Assembly: GCA_010093605.1 (NCBI GenBank)
Contig: MU004197.1
Location: 248,001-312,000 of the forward strand
Direction: 5' to 3'
Length of the DNA stretch: 64,000 bases
Source of the DNA: Lophium mytilinum
Taxonomy: Eukaryota; Ascomycota; Dothideomycetes; Mytilinidiales; Mytilinidiaceae
Of this stretch, positions 45,947-57,422 are shown in pieces. Positions within the stretch are counted from its first letter, which is position 1; the number at the start of each line of letters is the position of its first letter. A program made the position numbers and the translations under genes. The notes beneath the pieces were generated by a model, which was not told the DNA's origin, searched no databases, and saw nothing but the letters and a program-made list of their open reading frames with translations.

Positions 45947-48400
45947 CAGCCTGACGCTATCTGACGGAGCTCAAGATGCGGATGCCCTTTTACATTGAAT
46001 GTAAAAGCCATTACAAAGTCAATCAGAGCATACCATATTCAGTCATTCTTTGATCACGAAGTTCGGGAATCTGCAATATCAGGCTACATACCTCCCAATT
46101 TTGCCGCCAGAATGGTGCCGTCTGAGGTGGCCTAAGCTATGAACGATTTCAAGACAGGAAGTAAGAGTTGTAAGTCCACAAATCGAGCCGCGAATTAATC
46201 AATCGCTCTTCTGCATCGAAATTGTGGAACAAGCAGTATTAGACCGTATTCCTATTATATTTGCCGTCGGCTTGATGCTGTCTGAGGTGGCCTGAGCTAT
46301 GAATGGGTTTCAAAGTAGGATGTCAAAAGCGACACTTTTCAGATTAAGCCACGAATCAACCGGGTACGTTTCTGCATCGAATTTGGGCAAACTGCGATAT
46401 TTTTCCATATTCCTATCAGAATTCCACCAGCCTGCTACCGTCGGAGGTGGCCCAAGCCGTAAATCTGTTTCAAAATTGGACGTCAAAAGCGTAACTCTTC
46501 GAATCAAGCCGCGGATCATAGAATCTTGCTTAGCTTACAAATTTGGAAAATTGGTTCCCACGGTGCAAGTCAGGACAGACGTCTTGCCGTTAATGCCGCC
46601 CGGCTACCACTGTATGAGGTGGCTCAGGCCATTTCAGAATAATGGGACCTGCACTGCGATTTGGAAGCGGTCTCTTCTCATATCGCCATCCGCTTGACGC
46701 TGTCTGAGGTGGCTATAAGTACGACTGCATCGTAAAGCAGGATGTGAAAACCGAAGCTCTTCAAATCCAAATGCGATTCTTCCGATTACGCTTTGCCTAA
46801 ATATCTTGAAAATCACGCCGTGCAGCGTGTATTAGCAGGAGCATCTATCGTTCATGCCACCCGCTTGTCGTCGTCTGAGGTGGCTCCAGCTACGAATTGG
46901 TTGTGAAGTTGGATGTAAGAAACGTGACTCCTAAAATCAAGCCACCGAATAGTTGCGCATGTGTCGCATACAAATTTCAACGACCACTCCAAACTCTTTC
47001 ATTTAGCAGACTCGTCTATCGAAAATGTCACCGGCTTGAAGTTGTTTGGAGGGGCTCTAGGGGCCGAAGCCTTTCAAGAATGAATGTAATAAGTTCAGCT
47101 TCACGAATTATGTCCGAGTTCACTTAGCCAAGGTTTGTACCCCAAATCTAGACCGTACGCTGTGAGCAGCTAAGTCACAATAACTGTTTGCCAGAATTGC
47201 CACTGGGTCGACAATGCTTGAGAGACCTCCAGGTGGCGAAACTTTTAGAACATCGATGTAACAAAGTCAGCTTTACAAAATAGGTCTCAGTTCACCTAGT
47301 CGAGCTTCATACTCCAAATCTAGACTATATACCGTATTTAATCATTTCAGAAGAGATCTAGATCACCTATGCTACCGGCTTTTCGATGTTTGGGGTTCCC
47401 CTAGGTGTCGAAGCCATTTAAAAGTGAAGGTAAAGACTTCCCCGGCAATAGTCACGCTAGAGATTTTGGAATCAACCTTATGATCCAAATCAGACTACCC
47501 AGCGTAATTAGAAATTTCAGGCAAGGTATACATGGCTTTTGTCATCCGCTTGACGACCTTTGAGAGAGCTCCAGGTACCGAAGCTTTTGAACAATGAATG
47601 TAGAGACTTCCACGGCAGGCATTACGCCCAAGCCGTTAGACCATACCTTACACTATGAATTTGGAGTAAACAATACAAGAATACGTTATAGGCGAGGTGT
47701 TTGTTACTATTGATACCGGCTTGACGGTAAACGAGGTTGCTCCCTCTGCTGATATTTCCAGACACGCATGCAATGATCTCGAGACTAGAAATTAGGGCCC
47801 AAATAGCTTAGCAAAACCTAACATACTCAACTCCAGTAGCGTGATAGTAGGAGGTGTCTCAAGATGCAAGTCTTTCGCTCTTGGTAGCAGCTTGCCAGTG
47901 TATGAGGTTGCTGCATCTGCCGAAAACTTTCTAGAGAGTATGAAATAATCTCGATGCCGGAGATTGGCATCCAGATTACAGAACCATCGATTAGACCCAA
48001 AAGCAGTAGCACTCGCGGTGCAATGGAGTTTACTGTAGGCATAGCGCCCTATTGCTTCCGGTATAGTGCTGTGAGAAGGGGCCGAAGCCATTGAAAACTG
48101 TCAGTTCTAGCTGTCATAAGCTCGCCACCTAGATTAGACCCTAGATTATTGAACCAGCTTTGAGGCTCAAGAAAGCAAATGTACGCCGCACAAGTCAAGT
48201 TCATATAGAGATCCTTTGCTATTGCCTCTGGCTTAATATCGCATGAGAGAGCCTAGGGGGTGAATTATTTCGGAAGCGAATGCGATATTTAAGACTCTGA
48301 TTCACGGTCTCGCAGGTCTTGAAGCTTGCATATAAATTTGTGGGTATGAGGTAGCTCAAGCAGTGTGGTAGGATGATATTTGGAAGGTTTTGAAGCCCTC
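45947..48400 (+). repeat. Degenerate tandem satellite, period close to 171 bp, about 15 units
   Basis: A core like CCGCTTGACGCTGTCTGAGG followed by TGGCTCAAGCTATGAA recurs at regular steps. Hand-located starts: 45947, 46104, 46267, 46427, 46600, 46690, 46861, 47031, 47200, 47374, 47545, 47716, 47888, 48058, 48228. From 46690 on, every step is 169-174 bp. One short step of 90 bp marks a truncated unit. Units to about 46900 are similar (TGAGGTGGC kept); later ones decay toward GAGAGCTCC and GAGGTTGCT forms. Many units also share GATGTCAAAAGCGACTCTTC and AATCAAGCCGCGAATC. No frame is conserved. Confidence 0.85.
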
Positions 48401-48572
48401 ATTCAAGACTATTTGCAGAAGGAAAAGCCGATCGAGCATGAAACTGGAGAGGTAAGGAACAAGAGAGAGAACCTATCCCAGACACTCTTCACTCACCCCC
48501 CGCATGCCGGCGAGTAATCAAACCGAGAGGCAACACTTCTTCCGCATCTCATTGACGAGGACGGTGTATCTT

Positions 48573-50153
48573 CTACCCAGATAGATCGTGTCTAAACTTC
48601 CCAAACGTGCAATTTCCTCGGCACCCCAAGGTCAAAGGCTCCGTAGACGCACAGCCAGCCTCCCTGTGCACGTTGGCGAGGCGCTCCGAAGTCAATTCGA
48701 CCCCAACTCTCGCAAAACCCATGATAAGATCGAGTTGGTCCACGCTCTTTAAAATCGTCTCCTCTGTAGGAGTGCAGTCATGGTCGTCTCCATACTTTGC
48801 CTCTGTCACATTGATTCGCCGCAGACACGGCAGCTCGCCTTGCTTTATGAATGAGATCAAGTGAACCAGAGGCTCCAGATCACAGTCGTCGTCAGGGCAG
48901 AGATCTGATGGGTCCGTTGGCTCGTCGTACACCCACTCAGCGAGCGTCAAGGACTTTAGGGATGGCGGAAGGCGGCATACGATCTCTCGCGCAGCGATTT
49001 CGGGCTTTGTTGAGCGTCTATCGCAAGGCATGAGGGCTCTACTGGGGACACACAGGCTATGGAGCTTGTCGAATTCTGGGAAGCAATCGATCAGGTGGAC
49101 GGATTTGGAGCGCCACCATGGGTACGTATAGTGAACAATCCTGACGTTCTCCAGGGTCTTACGGTGCGCGTATAGTCCCGAAGCCAACCTCGCCAAGTTT
49201 TGGTCGACAAGAGGGTCCTTAAAAGAACATTCAAAGAATTTCAGAGCCTTTAAAGAATGCAAGAAAGAGGCCAGTTGACTGACTTCAACTGAGTTCTTGA
49301 TTGATAGATTGGTGACGGCAGAAATCCCGCGTCCGTTCTGGAATACAGTTGAAGGCCGCCACCTGGCGGAATGCGGGTTAGCACCGTCATCAATCCAATC
49401 ACCCCAGAAGTCTCTGTCGCCCTGCAGATTAATGCGAAGTGTGTGGATAGAAGGGAGATACATGATCGACGTGGCCGAATCCAAGGCCGGGACGTACTTG
49501 CCGCAGGCTTTGCCCGTTCTGGCTTCGATCTCCAAAACCTTTACCGTCCCTAGAATTGGCCTGGATGGCAGCTGAGCTAGACTTCCTAGCAAGGTAGACA
49601 GGCTGTCCTCTGCGTACAAGCGGAGCTTTTGTAGATTTGGGATGGTCCATAGAAGGGCAGCGATAAGGGCATCATTCCAGTTGTCGTGGACGTCCCGCCA
49701 GCTGCTGCTGTTATGTCTGGCAGCACCCACCCAGTCTATCTTGGCTTTCAAGGGAATATCTAGGGCCCATATAATACTTGGCAGTGTTGTGTGCACGAAT
49801 TTGCATGCCGGCTTGTTATGTACTTCGTTGAACGTGCTCAAGTGCAAAGTTTGGACTTTGCGAGCGAGCCCAGGAGTATGTTCCAAAGTATTGCACAGTT
49901 TGATAATACGACCTTGGGTACTATCTCCGTCGCCGTATAGGTCGATATCCTTGAATAAGACCTCCTACACACAGTTGGCGAACTTCCTCGAAACTAAGGC
50001 CATGCGCGCCAGCCCATCACGCTTGTCGTCTTGCAGGTAAACCTCCGAGAGAATCTGCACAACGACCTCGTCCGGGAAGTCTACGAGAGAATTGGTAGCT
50101 CTAGGCGTTGGCGATAGGACCAGGGCACGTAGAAGGGATGCCAGTTGATTCAT
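48573..50153 (-). pseudogene. F-box protein gene interrupted by one in-frame TAG
   Basis: From the ATG at 50153 the frame reads MNQLASLLRA and an F-box (LVDFPDEVVVQILSEVYLQD, then LARMALVSRKFANCV at about residues 23-62). Codon 63 is TAG (49967-49965). The same frame then continues without another stop for 463 codons: EVLFKDIDLYGDGDSTQGRI and a leucine-rich region (LPSIHTLRINLQG, LPPSLKSLTLAEW) to 48573. The segment on both sides of the TAG fits the F-box pattern RKF..CVxEVLF, so the stop most likely replaced a sense codon such as CAG. A reading where TAG is the end of an intron (donor GTTTAC about 80 nt upstream) is possible but would delete part of the F-box. Likely a recent pseudogene, or expressed by readthrough. 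Confidence 0.75.
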
Positions 50154-51137
50154 ACTGTGGGGTGTCGCCGTGGCGCAAGCTACGGCGAAGGAGGATTCCG
50201 GGGAGGGTGAAAGCTCTCCCGACAGCAAGACGATCTGTGGCGCGCCCTGTTGACGGAGGTCCTGTAAGGTCGAGCTGGACTGTGGAGGCACTCTTGACGG
50301 GGACAAGTTGTGGTAGTTTGTTCTGTGGATGCTGGTGGTGATGAGGGACTCGACCCTGTAGTTGCGTGATGTCAGGGTGTGTGGTGCGTGGATGTAGGAG
50401 GCTGAGAAGTTTTAGGGGAGCACTCTAATGTGTACACAAGCCTATCAGCCTGAAATGTGCGTTCACCATCGTAACTCTCCTTGCTTATGCAACTTTCGTC
50501 CCCTGTGTCATCTTCCTTAGCTCCATATCTAACTATCTGATGTGCTAATACCAGCGCTAGAGTGGATAACAAACGGTTCAATCTTCAGTCCGATTGACAG
50601 CCTTTGTTAAAACTCTGAACACTCTTAACAATCCAATCAATTCATTCCGAAATTCTATAATGCTCATTCCGTCCGATCCGCTCCAGTCAATCCACACTTC
50701 TATCCAGCCAATCCAATTCAGCTTTTATTCCTACCTAATACCTCAAATATTTCATCAATTACCATCATGATGTAGTTCAGACTCCCATTGCGTTGCGAGA
50801 CACGCCTAACAATGCAGGGAATCCTCAATCACCCACCATATCCCATTCACCCATTGTTCAAGGACAGCTTCACCCGCGCTCAAACCACGAAAGGGCTTCT
50901 GGAAAGTGTAAGTGCCCTCGCATTACTTAGTCCGGTGAATCATCTCTTCCCATAACCGATTTCCTGTCTACTTAACACTGGCTCAGTCAAAGCCCATCCC
51001 ATATTCTAACTACTGCGTTAGCAAACCCACCACTTGTATCACCAGTCATTGGCATTCTTTAAGAACCAAAGTCCTCTCCAACAACCTTACTCCCTCAGAT
51101 CTATAACAGTAAAATCTATCCTTGCTTACACGCACCA
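50154..51137. other. Intergenic region between divergent genes
   Basis: About 1 kb. The upstream side of the F-box gene stays open to 50306 without an ATG. AT-rich with CT-rich stretches towards 51137 (promoter or leader of the coiled-coil gene). No other gene seen. Confidence 0.45.
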
Positions 51138-52457
51138 ATGGAGCGCCGTCTCTCGAACACCCTCGATGTCCTGGACTCACTCCAGCCGTTCCATACCACC
51201 CCTCTGAACTCTAGCGAGATCGATGCGAAAGTCCGAGCTCGAAAGAACTCTGGGGGTGCGGTTGAGAGCAAGGGATGGGCGCATCTTGAGAAAGATAAAT
51301 CCTCCGAGCGCGAAAACTTTCCTAAGGGCTTCCCAGCTGAGGAGGGAGCGTTTCGTGCTATCGAACCGATCACCGCATGGGAACACGTTCTTGTATTCGA
51401 GAATGGCGGATCTAGGACTTCAACTTCAACTAGCCCCGAGGACGAAGGAGGGAAATCGTATGATCCATTTGAGGGCGGGGATATGGACGAGCTTGATGGA
51501 GACACTCTGAACGAACTCGACGAAGCTCAGGACAAGTCTCAGGTAAAACCCACCAATCAACCAGAGGGAGACGTCCAGAACTCACCCCTCTCTCTACCCC
51601 ATACCCCACCACCCCAAGAACCACCAAGAGGCCTCGAAGCCGACCATCCCACCCAGCCCCAGCCCACCCCACGTCTCCGCTTCTTCAACCCCCTGACCTT
51701 CCTAAGTACCACGAACCGCGCCATCACCCGCGCTTCTCTCCACGTACGCGCCCACCTCATCGGCCTAAACCGCGCCAATACCCTCCTCCGCAACAACTTC
51801 GCCCACTTCGGCAACCTCCTCCACCTTCACGCGGAGCTCTTCGCCGCCGCACGGCGCGAATGGCTCCTAACCCGCATCACCGGCAACCAAGCCGACATGC
51901 TCGCCATCAACGCGGAGACCATCCACAACCTCAACGGCCAAATCGACGGCCTAACCTCCCTACTCGATCCTTTGATGGAATCCCACCGACTACGCGAGCA
52001 GCTCCTCGCGCGGCTGCGGGAAGTAGAAACGCGGAATCAGCAAATGGAGGCGCAGAAGGCTGGGGAGAGGCAATCAATGCTGATGGCGCAGCAGACGATC
52101 TTGGAACTGATCCAAGAGAATCGGCGGCTGGCGGAGGTGAATGAGGAGGCGGTTCAGGGGTTTAATCGCGTGGTGGGAGAGAATGCGGGGTTGCGGGATG
52201 CGCGGGATGAGGCGGAGGATAGGGTGCAGGAGTTGGAGGGCGAGACTGAGGGGTTGCGGGCGGAGAACTTGGAGGCGTGGAATGGGTTGGCGGAGATGGA
52301 TGGGGCGTATGCGGCCTTGAGGGAGACGTATGCAGAGGCGGCAGGGGGTTTGAAGAAGATGGTGGAGGAGATGCGAGAGGGGCCGTTGGATTGGACGGTG
52401 CGGGAGGGGTTTGGGGGTGAGGGAGAGGGGAGTGGGAAGAAGAGCGGGGATGACTAG
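51138..52457 (+). CDS. Hypothetical coiled-coil protein, 439 aa
   Basis: Single exon from ATG 51138 (context CACCAATGG) to TAG at 52457. Residues 1-180 are polar, acidic and Pro-rich, likely disordered (SPEDEGGKSYDPFEGGDMDE; HTPPPQEPPRGLE). Residues about 185-250 are a basic/Leu-rich region (FNPLTFLSTTNRAITRASLH). From about 255 to 410 the sequence is heptad-like and Glu/Arg/Leu-rich (LREQLLARLREVETRNQQME; VQELEGETEGLRAENLEAWN), a long predicted coiled coil. GC rises sharply in the 3' half. No family recognised; a structural or scaffolding role is only a guess. Confidence 0.75.
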   Translation: MERRLSNTLDVLDSLQPFHTTPLNSSEIDAKVRARKNSGGAVESKGWAHLEKDKSSERENFPKGFPAEEGAFRAIEPITAWEHVLVFENGGSRTSTSTSPEDEGGKSYDPFEGGDMDELDGDTLNELDEAQDKSQVKPTNQPEGDVQNSPLSLPHTPPPQEPPRGLEADHPTQPQPTPRLRFFNPLTFLSTTNRAITRASLHVRAHLIGLNRANTLLRNNFAHFGNLLHLHAELFAAARREWLLTRITGNQADMLAINAETIHNLNGQIDGLTSLLDPLMESHRLREQLLARLREVETRNQQMEAQKAGERQSMLMAQQTILELIQENRRLAEVNEEAVQGFNRVVGENAGLRDARDEAEDRVQELEGETEGLRAENLEAWNGLAEMDGAYAALRETYAEAAGGLKKMVEEMREGPLDWTVREGFGGEGEGSGKKSGDD

Positions 52458-53044
52458 CACTGATGGGGCTAACAGCTTGAAGGGATAGAGGGAATAAACG
52501 GCACGAGAGGATACAAAGTTAGAAGCGTTGAAGTAGAATGTGAGGTAGCCGTTGGTTTTTTCAACTATCTCCACTTGGATCTACTTATTGCAGTCAGTAC
52601 CTTTAAGTAGAAGAACTTGGGGCCAACACAATCAACATTAAGTCGTTGTCAGGTTTACTTCTGATAAGTTCAACCAATATTCAAGTCATGCTCCCCCAGC
52701 CGCTCCATCTAAATGACAGGACGGCAGAAGCCCCCTCTGCCCTGGGTACGGGCTCCGTCAATTTGAAGAGTACTCGTACTTTTTTAGCATTAGGGATCGA
52801 GACTGGTGGTATTTGCGAATCTAGTGAGACTGTCTGGACATGACCCTGAACAATAAGTAATATACATGTGCGTATTATTGCGTGAAAGCCAAGGCTTTGT
52901 ACTATGATACACAGAGCAGAACTTTACCACCTTCCTCGACCCAGGCTAGAAGACAACAGTATGATACAAGACTTTATCTCAGAACCGAGGCGTATTACAT
53001 CTAAATCAACCGACTACTACAGAGTTCAGTCCCTGCCATAATCC
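52458..53044. other. Intergenic region (tail-to-tail)
   Basis: About 590 nt between two convergent genes, holding their 3' UTRs. No gene or repeat seen. Confidence 0.45.
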
Positions 53045-53914
53045 TCACGCCGCCGAATAATAATTCCCCTCGTCAACTTCTCCTGCATGGCCACGCTCAT
53101 GCTCATGCTCTTCGATATCTATTGCCTCACCTTCGTCTTCGGCATGTTGTTCCTCATTTACGGCGTTAGGAGACTGGGAAGCATTTGCCTGCACAACAGG
53201 CTGCTGTGGCGGCGGGGGCATAGGCGCCAGCGTCGGTATCGGAAAGGGAATCAACGAGGTCTCCTTGATCCGACACACACTACTCGCCGTCTCGTATTGC
53301 GTGATGGTAGTTTTGATCGTTGCCGTGGTGCGAGGGACGATGGACCGAACTGAAGTAGCGTTCACGGAGACGGTCACTACCGAGGTTCCTGGGTGAGTGA
53401 CCGTGTGAACCTCATCGCACAATCCTAAGAAAGCGTCAGTACTTCAGGCAACGTCCTTCTTTGCGAAAGAGCTTACCGTCAGTAATTGTCGTTTGGATAC
53501 TGGTCACGACCACGATTTCGGTGACGTTGTGGGTTGAGACGGGGAGGACCTGGGACGGTCGGTTAGCATGAAGATGCATCCGGGGAAGAATAGAGGAAGA
53601 GATCGCGTACTGTCGTGCTCGTCTGCCATTGGACTTCTGTCACCGTAGAGTTGTGCTGGTACACCGTCTGCACCCTTTCAAACTTGCTTTTGCACACGCT
53701 CACGGAATCGTCGCAGAGTTGGATCTCACTTGGCCGGACAGTGACGCTGGGAGCATTTGGAATGATCGAGTCTATGCAGTGCATAGCTAGTCAGAATCTG
53801 AATGGGTGCATGGTGCTGTCTGAGAGTTTACACACCTGATTGAGAGTTGATTGTACAAAACCCGGGCACGGCAGCGGCCAAGAAGATAATTGTAGGCCAT
53901 GAAAGTGACAACAT
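53045..53914 (-). CDS. Predicted secreted Thr/Val-rich protein, four exons, 230 aa
   Basis: Exons 53914-53836, 53771-53611, 53549-53477 and 53424-53045 join cleanly across three introns (GTGTGT..CATAG, GTACGC..CCCAG, GTAAGC..CTTAG) into 231 codons. The start MLSLSWPTIIFLAAAVPGFC is a signal peptide, so the product should enter the secretory pathway. The mature part is rich in Thr, Val and Ser with paired-looking Cys (QLCDDSVSVCKSK) and beta-like repeats (TVTEVQWQTSTTV, TEIVVVTSIQTTITDG, TSVVTVSVNATSVRSIV) and NxT/S sequons. It ends in a Pro-rich then acidic/His-rich tail (EEHEHERGH). No GPI-anchor-like hydrophobic end. Probably a cell-wall or extracellular protein; family unknown. Confidence 0.75.
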
Positions 53915-56066
53915 TGTGCTTGAAATCGAAGTTGAGTAGAGTAAAGAAGTCTCTCGGTTTGCGAGACAACCTTCCCATAATATGGCAGCATCACTCAGCC
54001 AGAAGCTTCAATCGATAGTCAGGTTGGGGCGCCAGGTCCGCGAGCAATTTTGGATCTTCATAATGTGGCGTCGTTCATTTCCCCGATCATTTCGGTTTTT
54101 GGTCCAATGGCTCGTGCAGCTCTTTGTGCTATGGAATGCGCGGTTGAGAATGTGATCCGAGGAGCATCATTCAGCTTCTTACAGGAGATCGAGGCTCAGC
54201 CAAGCGAGTTCTGAGTCGGCATCCTGCCGTCAAGCTCGATTCGCAGCGCTTCCACTGAAAAGGACGCACGCTAAGGAACATCGGTGTGGGGCTGCGGAGC
54301 TTGTGGAAAGAACATCTACCGGGGCGATGAATGTCTCGAGCTGAAGGCAGTGCTTTGTGGCACTATCGTGGAGTGGCTACCTCACTGGTAGACCTTCGGC
54401 AAGTCTGATGGACTGTAATACCTCGAGCTCTAGTCATTAGAAGGCTGGGCTCTCTGGTGATATTAAGAGCCGCAGAAAGTACCTAGCCTAGGCACCGAAC
54501 GCTCCTCACAACCGCGGTCCTTGATGAAGCACCAGGAGCGCCATCGATGAGACAAGCTGTTCCAGAATTTCCCGCTGATCGTGTGCAAGAAGCGGAGTCT
54601 AGAGCTTTGTACCCATATGACGGCTTGCATTTCTCGCTTAACTGTGATAGTGAGAATGCTAGCTGCGTCTTCTCATTCTTTGATGATACTACAGTCTCCA
54701 CTCTAAGTGGGCCACGTAGGTCTGTGCATGCACTCCCTTGGAGACCCTCCTGCCTTGCAAGCTTCGTGTATATGCCTTTACTCAAGTCTTGACAAGAGGA
54801 ATAGCGTTTTAACTTTTAATAGTTGGCCGATAAAGGGTAGCCATTCAGAACTTCGAATCGAATAGAAAGCAACGTTGAGACCTGTCCTAGAGCACAGGCC
54901 TGCGCAGCCCGTACAGGAGAGACTGAAATCTCGATCGTCTACAACTGGAGATCACCCCAGACTGGAATGATCGTCTAAAATAGACGAGGACCGATTCCTA
55001 TTCAAGATGGCTGGCAACTTCGGATGAAGATGTGGTGACCTGTGGTGACCTGAAGTGACGCGAATAAGGTTTAGTGGTTCGCGGAGCTGTCAGGCACATC
55101 CGTAGCGTTGTGGCGTCGGAACCTGCATTCCTTTGAACACGCTAATTAGCATTCAACCAAGCGGTTTAAGATTCTCGGCTAACGCATTGAGCGGTCGAGG
55201 CCCGTCCCGCCCGCACGCACTAGGTCGTAGAGAACTGTTACTGGCTCTGGTACCACATTGAAGGGTGCTCGGCTAGGTCATGGCTGGCTGGTTCTGCGTG
55301 CACTCACAGTAGCCAGCCACAGTAGCCAGCCGCAATAGACGCCACACCATAAGTCTGTGGGTTACATCACACGAAGTGCGTACGTACAACGATGCGTATG
55401 TACAGCCTCTTGGCACGTCCGCCGGTCTAGCGCTAAACTGAGTCGATGCTGGTATTCCTCTTTTCCGAACTAGAACTTAAGCGACTCGAGAATTGGTTGG
55501 TTAGAAGGGTTCTATTTCCCCCTAAAGGCGCTCGGAGTCGCTCCCTCATACGGTAAGTCTGTGGCTTGGTATTACAGAGTGTTCGCCGGACGTGTCAAAA
55601 GACTGTAGTGGTGATTGATTTACCCTGACGCAGCTTCGAGTCGAATCTGCGAACTAGAACGAACTCACATTACATGGTATGGCGGCTAGCCAGTACTTTG
55701 CGAGATCAACAACATCCTCAGCCCGCAACCTCACACGCCACGAATGCAGGTCGCCTTCGCTGTCGCCGAGAAGAAGAAACATCGCAAAGCGGTCGTTCAA
55801 CTGACCAATATCTAGCCTTCTTGGAGTCGAGACCATGCGGGTTCCCCGTAGCATGTTCTCGCACTTGACTTGCCATGGCAGACGACTGCATCACCATCAG
55901 CATAACATACCCCCAAGGCACGCATATAAGTATCGCCATCCCCCTCACCGAACCAGTGTCCTCAGACAGCAGCACACCTCACACTTCCTCCCACAACATC
56001 CATCCCCCAATAGCCCACTCCGTTCAATCAACTCTTCCGAACTACTTTCTCCACCGCACACGCAAG
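53915..56066. other. Intergenic region
   Basis: About 2.1 kb with no convincing gene. Small direct repeats occur: GTGGTGACCT twice at 55031-55051, and CAGTAGCCAGCC twice near 55308-55332. The last 200 nt before 56067 are C/A-rich and in frame with the lectin-like gene from 55875, but look like leader sequence. Confidence 0.45.
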
Positions 56067-56695
56067 ATGGCCTCCCAGAAAGTCACCCCCGCCGACATGG
56101 TGTCCGTCGAGTCCAACTCCACCAGCTACCTCTACTTCGTCAACCAGAAGGGCTTCATCTCGTCGCTCAAGAGCAGCTCCACCGACGGCGTGGAAGCCGA
56201 GTCCGCCGGCTTCTACAAGAAGGAGAGCGTCAACGTGACCAAGAAGGACTCCGACGATAACGAAATCACCGTTCCCGTCAAGACTCACGCGGACTTGAAG
56301 CAGATTGCTGCTGTTGCTTACAAGGATCCGCAAAACAGATACCAGGTACGTCCATCCCTCGTGGAATATCATATCTCCACCACCAACGTCGGAACTGACA
56401 CGAGCACTTCCAGGTCCGTCTGTACTACGCAGAGGAGGGAACTCTGCGAATCAGGGAGCTCTGCAGGACCGATGGCGGCAAGTGGTATGAGGGTGCGCTT
56501 GGCCGCACTACTTCTTACAAATTGCCGGCTGGTTCGTCCATCTCGGCCAATGTGCAGGGCGCCCAGTTGAAGGTATTTGCCTGCTCTGATGATGATGTCA
56601 ATGAGGAAGGCAATCAGGAGTTGAGCTGCTTCTATGCTCAGCTTGGTTCCCGCGATTGGGCACGTCGTCGTGTTACCAACGACATCAAGTACTAG
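56067..56695 (+). CDS. Small lectin-like protein (fungal fucose-specific lectin-like), 186 aa
   Basis: Exons 56067-56345 and 56414-56695, joined across a 68-nt intron (GTACGT..TTCCAG, phase 0), 187 codons. The start at 56067 (CAAGATGGC context; MASQKVTPADMVSVESNSTS) is chosen over an in-frame ATG at 55875, which would add a Pro/Ser-rich leader unlike the rest. The body has lectin-blade-like stretches: TSYLYFVNQKGFISSLKS, then VRLYYAEEGTLRIRELCRTD and GGKWYEGALGRTTSYKLPAG. The pattern 'RxYYxxxGxIRELCxxxGGKWYEGxLG' is what I recall from fungal fucose-specific lectins, but the protein is far shorter than a six-blade propeller. No signal peptide, so likely cytosolic. Sugar binding is an inference. 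Confidence 0.65.
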
Positions 56696-57422
56696 AGCGG
56701 AGTTTCGCGGCCAGCCTAGCGAGGGTAATTCCGGCTGGCGCTAGTACATGATCGGGGATGTCGTAACAAGATGATGAGAGCCTCTTGGCTGGAAGTACGC
56801 TCGTTTTTGTTTTTGCTTTACGAACTCACTCCTTTCGGAAGGTAATTGGCGGGTGAGTAGCGCATAGCCATCAATCAAGTCTTCAAACCAAGTACACCTT
56901 CTGCTGCTGTTGTGTGATGCGTGAGTTGAAAAGAAATGTTCCGCGCAATGAAAACAAAACGCAGTGGCATCGACTCTTACGGTCGGGCTTCTTCTGCAGT
57001 ATGTGAGAATCCCTGGCAACACAAGGTTCTCATGAGAAAATAGACAGCAATGAAGCGGGCATGGGTTGTATAGATCCTGAAGTATGATTCGTGATGAAGC
57101 ATGCACAAAAGGCGGTTAGGTGGAAGGTGGAAACGTGTAAGTAGAACTGGAGGTAGCGGTCGGTTTCTTCATTGTGATACCGCTCGCCTTGATCTGCTTG
57201 GTGCGGTTAGTGAGGTCCGAGTGGAAGATCTTTGGGCACATAGGAATCCTACCTCTCCCATCCTGTCTTTCCTAGGCGTAGCATCTTTCGTTTCTCATCT
57301 TGCTCGGATTTGCAAGCGTCACTTTCATCATCGTGTGTACCCTTTGATCATCTACAAGAATGGAAATGGATTGAACATATGAGCTTTCGTACTCTCCACG
57401 AGATAGATCACGACCTTGGGAA
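56696..57422. other. Intergenic region (tail-to-tail)
   Basis: About 730 nt between the lectin-like gene and the end of the HET gene. No convincing gene or repeat seen. Confidence 0.45.

Noticed and set aside
46299-46697. 132-codon plus-strand frame
   Set aside because: It lies inside the 171-bp satellite and is not conserved between units.
49885-50035. TAG at 49965 as an intron acceptor
   Set aside because: The only donor seen (GTTTAC) is weak, and splicing would remove the well-conserved end of the F-box.
55875-56066. In-frame upstream extension of the lectin-like gene
   Set aside because: Pro/Ser/His-rich leader unlike the body; a better start is at 56067.
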